58,825 bases of DNA from an uncultured Clostridia bacterium (GCA_944381115.1 CALWJV010000004.1:1-58825), one strand, 5' to 3'; positions 39,139 through 48,032 are shown, counted from the stretch's first letter. The notes: a model not told the origin generated them from the sequence alone. Program-made: numbers and translations.

Positions 39139-40656
39139 ATGAACGAAGAAAACGAAAGTCGCCGGTATATTGCCATTGATTTAAAATCTTTTTATGCCTC
39201 TGTTGAATGTATGGAAAGAGGGCTTGACCCAATGACTACAAATCTTGTCGTTGCAGACTCGTCAAGAACTGATAAGACGATTTGTCTTGCCGTTTCTCCG
39301 TCACTTAAAGTATATGGTATTCCGGGAAGAGCAAGACTTTTTGAAGTCGTACAAAAAATAAAAGAAGCGAACAATAAAAGAAAAGCAAAATGTAAAGGCA
39401 GTGGTTTTATCGGAGAATCATATGATTCAAAAGTCCTTGAAAGTAACCCGGACCTTGCAATTTCATATGTCGTGGCAACCCCACAAATAGCAAAATATAT
39501 GAGGATAAGTACTGAAATTTACGGTATTTATTTAAAACATGTTGCACCGGAAGATATACATGTATATTCGATCGATGAAGTTTTTATAGATGCCACGCAT
39601 TACCTTGATACCTATAAATGCAGTGCACGTGAACTTGCACTGCGAATGATACGTGATGTGCTTAAAATTACCGGGATTACGGCAACGGCAGGTATCGGGA
39701 CAAATCTTTATCTTGCAAAGATCGCAATGGATATAATAGCAAAAAAGATGCCGTCTGATAAAGATGGTGTGCGAATCGCAGAACTTGATGAGCGGTCATA
39801 CCGAGAAAAACTTTGGTCACATAAGCCGCTGACATCGTTTTGGCGTATAGGAAAGGGAATTGCGGCAAAACTTGAAACATATGGTATGTATACAATGGGG
39901 GATGTTGCCAGACGGTCGATATATGATGAAGAGTTATTTTATAAATTGTTCGGAGTAAATGCAGAACTTCTGATTGACCATGCCTGGGGGTGGGAACCTT
40001 GTCTTATTTCAGATATAAAGGCATATAAACCGGAGAGCAGCAGTATATGTTCAGGACAGGTCCTTCCATGTCCGTATGATTTTGATAAGACAAGACTGAT
40101 CATTCGTGAAATGCTTGATCTGCTTGCCCTTAACCTAGTGGAAAAAAGATTGGTTACAGGACAGATTGTACTTGATATCGGGTATGACGTTGAATGCTTG
40201 ACTGATCCTCGAATATCGCGTGAATACAGCGGTACGGTCGTTACCGATCATTACGGAAGGAAAGTACCGAAGCCTGCGCACGGCACGGTTAACATTGGCA
40301 GGCAAACATCTTCATCCATGCTGATAACAAAGGCGACCCTTGATCTTTTTGACCGCATTGTGAACCGAAATTTGACAGTTCGCCGCGTTACGGTCACTGC
40401 ATGTAATACAGTGGATGAAAGTACAGTAAAAGAAAGCTCAGGGGGCGAACAGATAGATTTTTTCACCGATATCCAGTCTCTTGAAAAAGAGAAAGAGGTT
40501 GAAGATAAAGTGCTGAAAAAGGAAAGAAAAAATCAGGAAACGATACTCGGACTTAAAAAAAAATACGGGAAAAACGCCGTCCTCAAAGGTATGAATCTTG
40601 AAGAGGGGGCAACTACGATAGAGCGTAACGGAAAAGTCGGCGGTCATAAAGCGTAA
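39139..40656 (+). CDS. Y-family DNA polymerase (UmuC/DinB-type translesion polymerase)
   Basis: A 505-residue error-prone polymerase. The palm begins with YIAIDLKSFYASVECMERG (metal-binding Asp, and the steric-gate region), and the second catalytic motif is VYSIDEVFIDAT near residue 145. TATAGIGTNLYLAKIAMDI follows, then the helix-hairpin-helix thumb (FWRIGKGIAAKLETYGM) and a little-finger domain. The C-terminal 70 residues are charged and coiled. The length and gene pairing fit the Firmicutes group that is always followed by a YolD-like gene. The ribosome site is AAAAGGAGG. No LexA box of the GAAC-N4-GTTC type was found upstream. Confidence 0.9.
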   Translation: MNEENESRRYIAIDLKSFYASVECMERGLDPMTTNLVVADSSRTDKTICLAVSPSLKVYGIPGRARLFEVVQKIKEANNKRKAKCKGSGFIGESYDSKVLESNPDLAISYVVATPQIAKYMRISTEIYGIYLKHVAPEDIHVYSIDEVFIDATHYLDTYKCSARELALRMIRDVLKITGITATAGIGTNLYLAKIAMDIIAKKMPSDKDGVRIAELDERSYREKLWSHKPLTSFWRIGKGIAAKLETYGMYTMGDVARRSIYDEELFYKLFGVNAELLIDHAWGWEPCLISDIKAYKPESSSICSGQVLPCPYDFDKTRLIIREMLDLLALNLVEKRLVTGQIVLDIGYDVECLTDPRISREYSGTVVTDHYGRKVPKPAHGTVNIGRQTSSSMLITKATLDLFDRIVNRNLTVRRVTVTACNTVDESTVKESSGGEQIDFFTDIQSLEKEKEVEDKVLKKERKNQETILGLKKKYGKNAVLKGMNLEEGATTIERNGKVGGHKA

Positions 40657-40709
40657 AATCCAGCACCTGTGATCTTTATATAAATAATTTTTAAAAAGGG
40701 GACGTCTGT

Positions 40710-41147
40710 ATGAAAAAACAGGAGTATGACGATATAATAGACCTGCCACACCACGTTTCACAAAGATACAGGCAGATGTCAAGAAAAAACCGTGCGGCTC
40801 AGTTTGCACCGTTTGCCGCACTTACCGGTTATGAAGCCTCTGTTAAAGAGGAGGCGCGTCTTACCGAGAAAAGAACGGAACTGATGGAAGAGCAGTATGA
40901 CGCTTTGAATCGCAAGACAGCATACCTTATGAAACACGTTTCCGAGGCGATAACGGTAAGCATAACTTATTTTTTACTGGATAAAAAGAAAAGCGGAGGT
41001 AGATATGTTACGGCTTGCGGAGTTATTTCCGAGGTCGATGAGGTTGAAGGCGTAATTACAATGACTGATAAAAAGAAGATACCGATGTCAGATATACTTT
41101 CAATAGATTCGGATATTTTTGAGGATAATACGTTTACCGAAATATAA
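40710..41147 (+). CDS. YolD-like protein
   Basis: A 145-residue partner of the upstream Y-family polymerase. The N-terminus has DLPHHVSQRYRQMSRKNRAAQFAPFAALTGYEA, the hallmark of this version of the YolD-like family, in a helical first half. A small beta-rich second half follows (GRYVTACGVISEVDEVEGVI). The family occurs beside UmuC/DinP-type polymerases in Firmicutes and is thought to modulate them, in the place of UmuD. It lies 53 bp downstream with an AAAGGGG site, so it is co-transcribed. Confidence 0.85.
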   Translation: MKKQEYDDIIDLPHHVSQRYRQMSRKNRAAQFAPFAALTGYEASVKEEARLTEKRTELMEEQYDALNRKTAYLMKHVSEAITVSITYFLLDKKKSGGRYVTACGVISEVDEVEGVITMTDKKKIPMSDILSIDSDIFEDNTFTEI

Positions 41148-41161
41148 AACAGTAAAAACGA

Positions 41162-41208
41162 AAAAAGGCTTTGAAAATCGTAAAAATTCCGGATCTAAAA
41201 GCCTTTTT
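41162..41208 (+). terminator. Terminator of the polymerase operon
   Basis: AAAAAGGCTTT pairs with AAAGCCTTTTT across a 25-nt loop, followed by T-rich sequence. Confidence 0.7.
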
Positions 41209-41294
41209 ATTTTTCAAAAAAAGTTGTCTTACGGCTGAAAAAACGGGAAAAACCATAATTTACAGCAGTCACAAATGACGTCAGGGTTAGTTTT

Positions 41295-42182
41295 TTATAT
41301 GCCTTTTGAGGCGGTCAGATATTGTTCCGGAATTTGCGGAGTAGAAAAAACGGCATTTTTTGCCGCGCGTTTTAAAATTTCCGCAACCTTCGGTTCAAGA
41401 GAACCGTTGTATTCAATAGAGGTCGTATCTGCACCGAATATTTTTGCGAATATTGTCATTGCAGCAAGAAATGATCCGGAATACGACGGATGAGTGAGGT
41501 CTTTATCGTAAAGATCGGTAATATCAACTTCCGAAGTATAAATATCATAAAATGCAAGTCCGACGTACGCAACGCCTATGTCAAGTTCTTCACCTATTGC
41601 CTTGTACGCTGCCGCAAGTTTCCATGTCATGGTCTCGTTTGTGAGACCGTACTTTGCAAGTGTTGGACTCCCTGTCTTCCGTCCCCACGTTTCATAAAAA
41701 AATGGGGTTGCACCGTTGGCTCTGATCTTTTTTGTAAGGATACGTGCGCCGTCATAAAACCTTTTCGGGGTTACGGCGGGACAGGTACTGAACTCCTGCA
41801 TGATGACAAAGTCGTATTTGTTTTTTAGTAAAGTTTCGTCAACGACCTTGCCGACTTCATCCTCTTTGTTTGCGTGAAGTTCAAGGCGCCAGCCGCCCTT
41901 AGTGATTCGTGTTGCGTTTACATTATACCCCGCCGAGCGCGCTATTGACGCAAATATTACGTCAAGATCGTTAAAAAAAGTATAACTGTTGCCTATGAAA
42001 AGTACGGAATATGTTTTATCCTTATCCAAAGGCGCGGGAAAATATCCTTTTCCCATACCGCTCGGATCTTTTTTTTTCATATCATTATCTTGTGCATTCA
42101 TTGATAAAGGAGATATGTTTTGGCTGTTTTTCATTTTTTTACCCATAACGTTAACAGATAGAGGTGCGATCTGAAAACTCAA
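41295..42182 (-). CDS. DUF4886 SGNH-like protein
   Basis: A protein of up to 295 residues. The conserved core starts near residue 57 with YSVLFIGNSYTFFNDLD (block I GNS, the DUF4886 signature). It contains YDFVIMQEFS and FYETWGR in the middle and ends with a DLTHPSYSGSFLAA block in which DxxH completes an SGNH triad. The N-terminal 50 residues (Asn/Met/Lys-rich) lack a signal peptide. The start is uncertain: the longest frame begins at TTG (42182) and an ATG at 42146 is possible, neither with a clear ribosome site. Likely an esterase-like fold; the substrate is unknown. Confidence 0.75.
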   Translation of the reverse strand: MSFQIAPLSVNVMGKKMKNSQNISPLSMNAQDNDMKKKDPSGMGKGYFPAPLDKDKTYSVLFIGNSYTFFNDLDVIFASIARSAGYNVNATRITKGGWRLELHANKEDEVGKVVDETLLKNKYDFVIMQEFSTCPAVTPKRFYDGARILTKKIRANGATPFFYETWGRKTGSPTLAKYGLTNETMTWKLAAAYKAIGEELDIGVAYVGLAFYDIYTSEVDITDLYDKDLTHPSYSGSFLAAMTIFAKIFGADTTSIEYNGSLEPKVAEILKRAAKNAVFSTPQIPEQYLTASKGI

Positions 42183-42277
42183 TCAAATGTTTTTAATTAA
42201 ATTTATTAAACAAAAAATGCAGTCAAATATTTTTTAAATTACCCTTATGTTTTACGGTATTAAACAGATAAACATTT

Positions 42278-43687
42278 TCAGTTATCCGTGAACATCATGT
42301 TTCTAACAAAAAGGTCTGTAAAAAACGCGTTTGATGAAAGGTCGATATACTTTGAATTTTTAATGTAAACGGAAAGATCATTTGCTTCATTTGCAAATTT
42401 TATACTTCCCAAAAGACTGCTGTTATTCAACGCGATAGTTTTTGTACTCAACTCTTTTGGTAAAAGTCCGCATCTTACCGCATTTTCAATGTTGATTTTT
42501 GCTGAAAATCCACCCGATATATACATTTGAGATATTTCGTCAAACGAGACAACCTGTGTTTTTATAAGAGATAAAATTGCAGAATATATTGCTGATTTTG
42601 CAAGTTGGAACTTACGTATATCTTCTTGTGATAAGGTGATACCGTTTTCCAAATCAAAAAATTCATCTTCCATATAACCGGTCTGATCGATAATTCCTGC
42701 TTTTAAAAGTTCGGAAATTATGTCGATAAGTCCGGTACCGCAGATTCCTTTTGCCGGCTTACCGGAAACCGTACTTATTTTTTTTTCTCCGTTTTTTCCG
42801 AACTTAAATGCGTAGATTGCTCCGTCGGTAGCACTCATTCCGCATGAAATGTTTGCTCCTTCAAAGCAAGGACCCGCTGCCGCTGCTGCCGCTAACGATA
42901 TTTTTTGCGAAAAGAGGACGATTTCGGCGTTTGTTCCAAGATCGATAAGCAAATTATATTTTCCCTCTCCGGGTAGACCGATATAATTCATCCCGGCTAC
43001 TATATCCGCTCCGACAAAAGATGAGACTGAAGGAAGCGAAATTACTGTTTTTATTCCATCCAGTCCCATACTGTGTGCATCTGCGGTTTTACTTTCAAGA
43101 AAGACCGGAGTATACGGGGCAATACCCATCGAGGAGCAATCAACATTGAAAAACAAATGTAGCATAGTTGTATTTCCCGCTACAAACATTTTATCGACTG
43201 TTGGCAACGAAAATTTTTTAATCATTCTGTTTATCTCATCAATAAGTACCGAGTTGAGCGGTTCGGGAGAATTTTCGCGGCAATATTCGATACGGGACAT
43301 TATGTCTGCGCCGTAGGCTCTTTGAGGGTTTACGGAAGTTTCAAACCTAACTGTTTTTTGTTCATCTGAAGAAACGGCTGCCAAAGCCAAAGTTGTAGTT
43401 CCGATATCAAGTACGTAGCAGATGTTTTCTGTAATTTTTCCGGTCTGTATCGCACCGGTTTCAGAAAGTATATTACCTGCTTCCGGAAGCGTTACGGAAA
43501 TATCAGAATCGATTTTATATTTACAGGATAACTGTTGTTTTCCGTTTACCGTTACTTTACATTTTTGACAAATCCCTCTGCCTCCGCAAGGATGATCGAC
43601 CGCAATTTTGTTTTTTATCAGCACGTCAGAAAGGATATCGCCTTTTTCGGCATAAAATATTTTGTCACCAATATTAATTTTAAACAT
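42278..43687 (-). CDS. Reductive activator of corrinoid proteins (RamA/RACE-type, DUF4445)
   Basis: ATP-dependent protein that returns oxidised Co(II) corrinoid to Co(I). The 469-residue protein starts with a plant-type 2Fe-2S ferredoxin domain, cysteines C34, C40, C43 and C55 (HPCGGRGICQKC). The DUF4445 ASKHA ATPase follows: CYVLDIGTTTLALAAV near 90, VNPQRAYGADIMSRIEYC, VAGNTTMLHLFF, LLIDLGTNAEIVL and GPCFEGANISCGMSATDGAI. It overlaps the preceding methyltransferase gene by 8 bp and is the last gene of the corrinoid operon, which supports the assignment. Confidence 0.92.
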   Translation of the reverse strand: MFKINIGDKIFYAEKGDILSDVLIKNKIAVDHPCGGRGICQKCKVTVNGKQQLSCKYKIDSDISVTLPEAGNILSETGAIQTGKITENICYVLDIGTTTLALAAVSSDEQKTVRFETSVNPQRAYGADIMSRIEYCRENSPEPLNSVLIDEINRMIKKFSLPTVDKMFVAGNTTMLHLFFNVDCSSMGIAPYTPVFLESKTADAHSMGLDGIKTVISLPSVSSFVGADIVAGMNYIGLPGEGKYNLLIDLGTNAEIVLFSQKISLAAAAAAGPCFEGANISCGMSATDGAIYAFKFGKNGEKKISTVSGKPAKGICGTGLIDIISELLKAGIIDQTGYMEDEFFDLENGITLSQEDIRKFQLAKSAIYSAILSLIKTQVVSFDEISQMYISGGFSAKINIENAVRCGLLPKELSTKTIALNNSSLLGSIKFANEANDLSVYIKNSKYIDLSSNAFFTDLFVRNMMFTDN

Positions 43688-44669
43688 ACAATTCTTTTAT
43701 TTTTTTAAAATAAGCGTCTATGTTTTCCCAGTTTGAGGCTGCGGGAATATCGCAACCGGAGGAAATCATAAAATTATCATATATACTACATTCATCAAAG
43801 ATTTTTTGAATGCTTTCACGTATATCTTTGACACTTCCGTTTTTAAAAAGTAAAGGATCCAGATTTCCCATTACAAGTAAATCGGAAGGCAGGAGAGGGA
43901 TAATTTCATTTAATTTGACTGCATTTCCGAAGTGGCATATATCGGCTCCCAATTTTGCAATTGATCCGGCCATGTCGGTAACTGCGTTTCCGCAGTTGTG
44001 ATAACATATTATGAAATCATCATCGTTAACTGCGTCAAATATCTGTTTTACATAAGTCATGGAAAACTCATCGGCAAGAGAAGGAGACAGAAGTCCCGCA
44101 GCGGGTTCTGCCATTATTACACCGTCTGCTCCGGCTTCTTTGAACGACTTGATATATTCGACCAAAAAAACGGTTGCCTTTGAAAGAAGAATTTTAACAT
44201 CGTCAGGATTGTCAAAACATTCCATCATAAGTTCAGTCATATCAAAAAGTCTTCCGGCAAGTGAATAAGGGCCGATAACGCCGCAGAGTATGTAAAGATC
44301 TGTAATTTCGTTCTTTGCTTTTCTTACACCATCGATATATATTGAAGAACGTTTTTCTCCGATCTTAGGTATGACAATGTTTTTTGCATCTGATATTTTA
44401 TCAATGATGCCTTTTGAAACTGTCGGAATTTCATTTTTTGAAAATTTAATTTCAGCGCCGAAACATTCGGCTTCTACGGAAAGATCCATCATATTGAGAG
44501 ATGCTCCGATATTGCATCTTTCAGCAATCATTTTCATACCCTTTACCTGCATTTCAGCAGATGAAATAAGTTCATTTACCGATATACCGAGACATTGAGC
44601 AGACGGAAAAGAAAGAATAGGAATGGTTTTATCTTTGTTGGCAATTATATTTTTTACTTTATCTTTCAT
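43680..44669 (-). CDS. MtaA/CmuA-type methylcobamide methyltransferase (UroD superfamily)
   Basis: A 329-residue zinc-type methyltransferase that in known systems moves a methyl group from the corrinoid protein to coenzyme M or tetrahydrofolate. It has the MtaA/CmuA barrel with GVIGPYSLAGRLFDMTELM near residue 130 and AGADGVIMAEPAAGLLSPSL near 175. The zinc ligands are His and Cys in CYHNCGNAV near 230 and Cys in MISSGCDIP near the C-terminus. It sits 4 bp after the DUF2284 gene and overlaps the activator gene. The acceptor here is unknown; coenzyme M is unlikely in a bacterium of this kind. Confidence 0.88.
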   Translation of the reverse strand: MKDKVKNIIANKDKTIPILSFPSAQCLGISVNELISSAEMQVKGMKMIAERCNIGASLNMMDLSVEAECFGAEIKFSKNEIPTVSKGIIDKISDAKNIVIPKIGEKRSSIYIDGVRKAKNEITDLYILCGVIGPYSLAGRLFDMTELMMECFDNPDDVKILLSKATVFLVEYIKSFKEAGADGVIMAEPAAGLLSPSLADEFSMTYVKQIFDAVNDDDFIICYHNCGNAVTDMAGSIAKLGADICHFGNAVKLNEIIPLLPSDLLVMGNLDPLLFKNGSVKDIRESIQKIFDECSIYDNFMISSGCDIPAASNWENIDAYFKKIKELYV

Positions 44670-44673
44670 GTTT

Positions 44674-45210
44674 TCACCTTGTAAGGATAATGCAGAAATA
44701 CGTAACGGTATTATTGCCGTTTGAGTATCTGATATTTATATTACGTGAAAGTTCCACAACATTTATACCGCATGCCTCGACCGATGGAGTTGCAACCTCC
44801 GCAAAACGGCAAGGTGCGTCCGGGTATGTACATTTTTCGCATAAACGGCAACTTCCGCATCCGAGTGCCATATAATCAATGTTGTCGTTTTTAAGCTTTT
44901 TGGTAATTGTTTTCAATACCAATGCGGTTTTATAAGCGCCTTTTTCCATATTTTCAAAATCAAAAGGATCTACAAGATCATATTTGCAAGTAAAAACTGC
45001 TCCTGAACTGTAAGATTTTATTTTTTTCTCAAGTTGTCTGTAATTTCCTACACCCGGAGGACATGTCCAGCATGTATTATATTTACCGCATTTATTTTCA
45101 ATGCATGCGTCGGATACACTTTGTGAAAAAGGAATAATCTGAGGGCTTATTATTCTGTATTGAAATATTCTGTGGTCAGAGAGGTATTTTTCAATTACTG
45201 AACTGCACAT
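44674..45210 (-). CDS. DUF2284 predicted metal-binding protein
   Basis: A 178-residue cysteine-rich protein. It shows two clusters typical of DUF2284: CGKYNTCWTCPPGVGNY near residues 41-57, and CGSCRLCEKCTYPDAPCRFAE near residues 117-137, the latter ferredoxin-like (CxxCxxCxxC spacing plus a remote Cys). It probably binds Fe-S or another metal. It overlaps the corrinoid-protein gene by 16 bp. Members recur beside corrinoid methyltransferases, which points to a role in electron supply or cofactor handling (inference). Confidence 0.83.
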   Translation of the reverse strand: MCSSVIEKYLSDHRIFQYRIISPQIIPFSQSVSDACIENKCGKYNTCWTCPPGVGNYRQLEKKIKSYSSGAVFTCKYDLVDPFDFENMEKGAYKTALVLKTITKKLKNDNIDYMALGCGSCRLCEKCTYPDAPCRFAEVATPSVEACGINVVELSRNINIRYSNGNNTVTYFCIILTR

Positions 45211-45833
45211 AATTCAACAGCGGCATCGGCGGCGCTTGCAGCGTCGGATGTATAGCAGTCTGCACCTATACGTTCACAAAATTCACGGGTTATAGGGGCC
45301 CCTCCGACCATGATCTTTACTTTATCACGTATTCCTGCCTTTTCTGCACATTTAACTACTTCACTCATAACATCCATAGTCGTGGTAAGAAGAGCAGAAC
45401 AGCATATTACATGGCAACTTTTTTCTATTGCTGTATTTACAAATGCTTCTGGAGAAACGTCAGTACCGAGATCTATGACTTCAAGACCTTTACTTTCCAT
45501 CATCATTTTAACGAGATTTTTACCTATATCGTGCAGGTCACCTTGAACTGTACCGATGCAAACGCGTCCTTTTGATTTTATTTTTTCTTTATTAAGTAAG
45601 GGCTTGAGCAGTTCTATTCCGGCATTCATTGCACGTGCGGCCACCAACACTTCCGGTACGTAAACTTGGTTATTTTTAAACTTTTCCCCGATTATATTCA
45701 TACCGCTGAGCAGTCCGTCATTGAGGATTTTTGAAGGATCGATCCCTTCGTCAATCGCAGAATTCACAAGTTCTTTAACGGTTTTTAATCTGCCTTTTTG
45801 AAGATTTTCGGAAATTTCACTTATTATACTCAT
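45195..45833 (-). CDS. Corrinoid (B12-binding) methyl carrier protein
   Basis: A 212-residue MtaC/MtbC-like protein. The N-terminal helical cap (about residues 1-85) includes YVPEVLVAARAMNAG. The Rossmann B12 domain has the lower-ligand motif DLHDIGKN at residues 99-106 (His101). The GxSxLxT equivalent is CCSALLTTTM near 145 and the loop GGAPIT near 178. It carries methyl on cobalt between the two methyltransferases of the operon. An AGGAG site lies upstream of ATG. Its gene is 72 bp after the substrate-methyltransferase candidate. Confidence 0.94.
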   Translation of the reverse strand: MSIISEISENLQKGRLKTVKELVNSAIDEGIDPSKILNDGLLSGMNIIGEKFKNNQVYVPEVLVAARAMNAGIELLKPLLNKEKIKSKGRVCIGTVQGDLHDIGKNLVKMMMESKGLEVIDLGTDVSPEAFVNTAIEKSCHVICCSALLTTTMDVMSEVVKCAEKAGIRDKVKIMVGGAPITREFCERIGADCYTSDAASAADAAVELCAVQ

Positions 45834-45905
45834 AATATAGAATCTCCTTTATAAAAATAATTTTATACGGTAAATAAAATTTAATATGATTTTCAGACGA
45901 CTTTA

Positions 45906-47024
45906 TTACAATTTAATTTTTTTGATTTCTTCAGCGTAGTACTGAACGAGTTCAAACTTGGTGCCGGGCATAAGACGGTGGTCAGGGCAGGGAATAAATC
46001 CGCCGAGAGACGCGAGCCTTTTCATTCTTTCGATTTCTTTATCGACTGCGGCTTTATCTTTTCGCAGGGCGGTTTTATCCATACCTCCGACTCCAAGCAT
46101 TCCTTTTCCGTATTTTTTTCTTGCGGGCTCAAACTGGTCGCCCCAAACTCCGACTTCTATCGGAAACATGACGTTTACACCCGTTTCAAACCAAACAGGC
46201 AAAAGTTGTTCTGTGACGCCGTCGCAATCCAGTGAGATTATGTCTATTCCATGCCTGTGAAGGAGATCATTACGTTTTTGATAATGTTTTGCACAGTATT
46301 TTTCAAAATTTTTTGGAGAGATCAAAGGTCCGTTTTTGAAACAAATGTCTTCCCAATAATGTGCAAAATCAAATTCTTCACATGTATTAAGAACAGCCTC
46401 AAGGCATTTGTACTGCATGTCTGCATATGTATCGATGATATCACCGAACAACTCTTCATCTTCATCATACATAAGATAACTCATGCCTATTACGGATGTC
46501 ATATTTCTTACATTTCCTATAACACTCCCTGCATGTATGCCGACTGTTACGTCATTCGGACGTGTTTTACTGAAATTACGGAAAAAATCAAAATTTATCC
46601 TGTTAGGTGAATATTGCATTTTGGGTTTAAAAAGGGTTTCAAATGCTTCTCTGTCTTTGAGAAGATAGTCGTCCTCCGAGGGAATGGATACGGTTCCGGG
46701 TTTAACACGTTCAATAATACCGTCTTCGTTTAGTATACGGCGGCATCCGTCCGGAAGTACTTCAAGTAATTTACGTTCAAACGGCGGATCGAGATTATAA
46801 TTGAATCCTACTGTTTTGTACCAATTGCAGTCCCAACCTATTAAATAGTCAAGTTCGCGTTCTTTTTGGCTTCCGTCATAATTACCGACAGCGAGGTCTT
46901 TTGGAATCTTGCCTTGTTCAGCCCACTCTTGAAGCAATTCTTCCCAGTATCCGAAATGTACTGCCGGAAATCGGTCGACATCTTTGTAATGAAGTATATT
47001 CAGTATACGTTCTCTGTTGTTCAT
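45906..47024 (-). CDS. UroD-superfamily protein, candidate substrate:corrinoid methyltransferase
   Basis: A 372-residue TIM-barrel protein. It starts NNRERILNILHYKDVDRFPAVHFGYW, the pattern of the many uroporphyrinogen-decarboxylase-like proteins of gut anaerobes. FAHYWEDICFKNGPLISP near residue 220, SLDCDGVTEQLLPVWFETGVNVMFPIE near 265 and FIPCPDHRLMPGTKFELVQYYAEEI at the end follow. True HemE residues are not evident. As first gene of an operon with a corrinoid protein, an MtaA-like protein and an activator, it is the likely enzyme that demethylates the growth substrate (inference). The identity of that substrate is not visible. Confidence 0.8.
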   Translation of the reverse strand: MNNRERILNILHYKDVDRFPAVHFGYWEELLQEWAEQGKIPKDLAVGNYDGSQKERELDYLIGWDCNWYKTVGFNYNLDPPFERKLLEVLPDGCRRILNEDGIIERVKPGTVSIPSEDDYLLKDREAFETLFKPKMQYSPNRINFDFFRNFSKTRPNDVTVGIHAGSVIGNVRNMTSVIGMSYLMYDEDEELFGDIIDTYADMQYKCLEAVLNTCEEFDFAHYWEDICFKNGPLISPKNFEKYCAKHYQKRNDLLHRHGIDIISLDCDGVTEQLLPVWFETGVNVMFPIEVGVWGDQFEPARKKYGKGMLGVGGMDKTALRKDKAAVDKEIERMKRLASLGGFIPCPDHRLMPGTKFELVQYYAEEIKKIKL

Positions 47025-47350
47025 TTTTAGTCTCCTTTATTATATCTAATAAGCAAACAGGGTTAAACAGTTAACGACAAATATGGGGTTTTAAATAATA
47101 CTGTTTTAATGCTTTCAACTGCAGATTTTTATCGGACTGATAAATGAATTTACTTAATTATACCATATTTTAAAATACAAATATGTATAATTTTTTTCTT
47201 TTTTATGAAATAAAATAAAAGTCTGCGCATTTTATATTGCATAAATTCAGTAATAAATTTGTTTATATGTGTTTATATGTCGGATACTATTATAAAAATG
47301 TTTTTTTATAAAGATTTTTGACTCCAAGCAGGATATTAAAAATTATAACA

Positions 47351-47377
47351 TTATCACTCATATAGTGAGAGTGATAA
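47351..47377 (+). promoter_or_regulatory. CIRCE-like operator upstream of hsp20
   Basis: TTATCACTC, 9-bp spacer, GAGTGATAA: the same arms and spacing as CIRCE with one position changed symmetrically in both arms (G to T and C to A). A TATAAC box at 47344-47349 just precedes it; the best -35 (TTGACT, 47318-47323) is 20 bp away. The remaining part of 47025-47585 is AT-rich leader and spacer with no gene. Confidence 0.7.
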
Positions 47378-47476
47378 TATTTATAAAATAAACATAGTTT
47401 TATAACACAATATGTGATTTTAAAGTGTACAATATAAGTAAAGAAAAAGGAAGACAGGCTTCCTGGAAAAGAGATG

Positions 47477-47528
47477 ATACAAATGTGCCTGTTTAATTCC
47501 GATTATATCGGATAAAAATACAAATGTG
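47477..47528 (+). repeat. Direct repeats flanking a hairpin in the hsp20 leader
   Basis: ATACAAATGTG occurs at 47477-47487 and 47518-47528, and the perfect inverted repeat TCCGAT-TAT-ATCGGA lies between them at 47498-47512. Confidence 0.6.
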
Positions 47529-47585
47529 TAAAAATAATTAATTTTTGGTCTAAATTTCAATATTTAATAAAAAGAGGTGTTTATT

Positions 47586-48032
47586 ATGTTAAACCGTAAA
47601 AACAATAAACTTGTAAGTTATAATCCTTTTCATGATATAGACGAATTTGAAAGAAATTTCTTTACAAATCCTTTTGGATCATTTTTCCGTTCAAACGATC
47701 TTGCTGAATTCAAGATTGATGTAACTGATGAAGGAGACCATTATGAAATGGAGGCTGATCTTCCGGGTTTTGAAAAAAATGATATTCATCTTGATATAAA
47801 CGGAGATACTTTAAAACTGAGCGCAGAAAGACACTCCAAGATTGAGGAAAAAGATAAAAAAGATAAAATAATCCATATGGAGCGTTCATATGGTAGTTTT
47901 TCAAGACAGTTTGATGTTTCAGATATTGATACGGATGCAATAAAAGCAAAGTATGAAAACGGAGTGCTTAAACTTACTCTGCCGAAGAAACATCCGAGTC
48001 TTCCCGGTAGCAAAAAACTCGAGATCGAATAA
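47586..48032 (+). CDS. hsp20: Hsp20/alpha-crystallin small heat-shock protein
   Basis: A 148-residue ATP-independent holdase. After a basic N-terminal arm (NPFHDIDEFERNFF, NPFGSFF), the alpha-crystallin domain spans about residues 40-140: FKIDVTDEGDHYEMEADLPGFEKNDIHLDINGDTL, then MERSYGSFSRQFDVSDIDTDAIKAKYENGVLKLTLPK. The C-terminal I/V-x-I type tail is present as KLEIE. The ATG at 47586 has AGAGGTG 7 nt upstream; a GTG three codons earlier falls inside the ribosome site. Expression is probably heat-induced through the CIRCE-like site about 210 bp upstream. Confidence 0.94.
   Translation: MLNRKNNKLVSYNPFHDIDEFERNFFTNPFGSFFRSNDLAEFKIDVTDEGDHYEMEADLPGFEKNDIHLDINGDTLKLSAERHSKIEEKDKKDKIIHMERSYGSFSRQFDVSDIDTDAIKAKYENGVLKLTLPKKHPSLPGSKKLEIE

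Noticed and set aside
47318..47349. A standard sigmaA promoter for hsp20 (TTGACT and TATAAC)
   Set aside because: The spacer is 20 bp, outside the normal range, so I do not call it as a promoter although the TATAAC may be a real -10.
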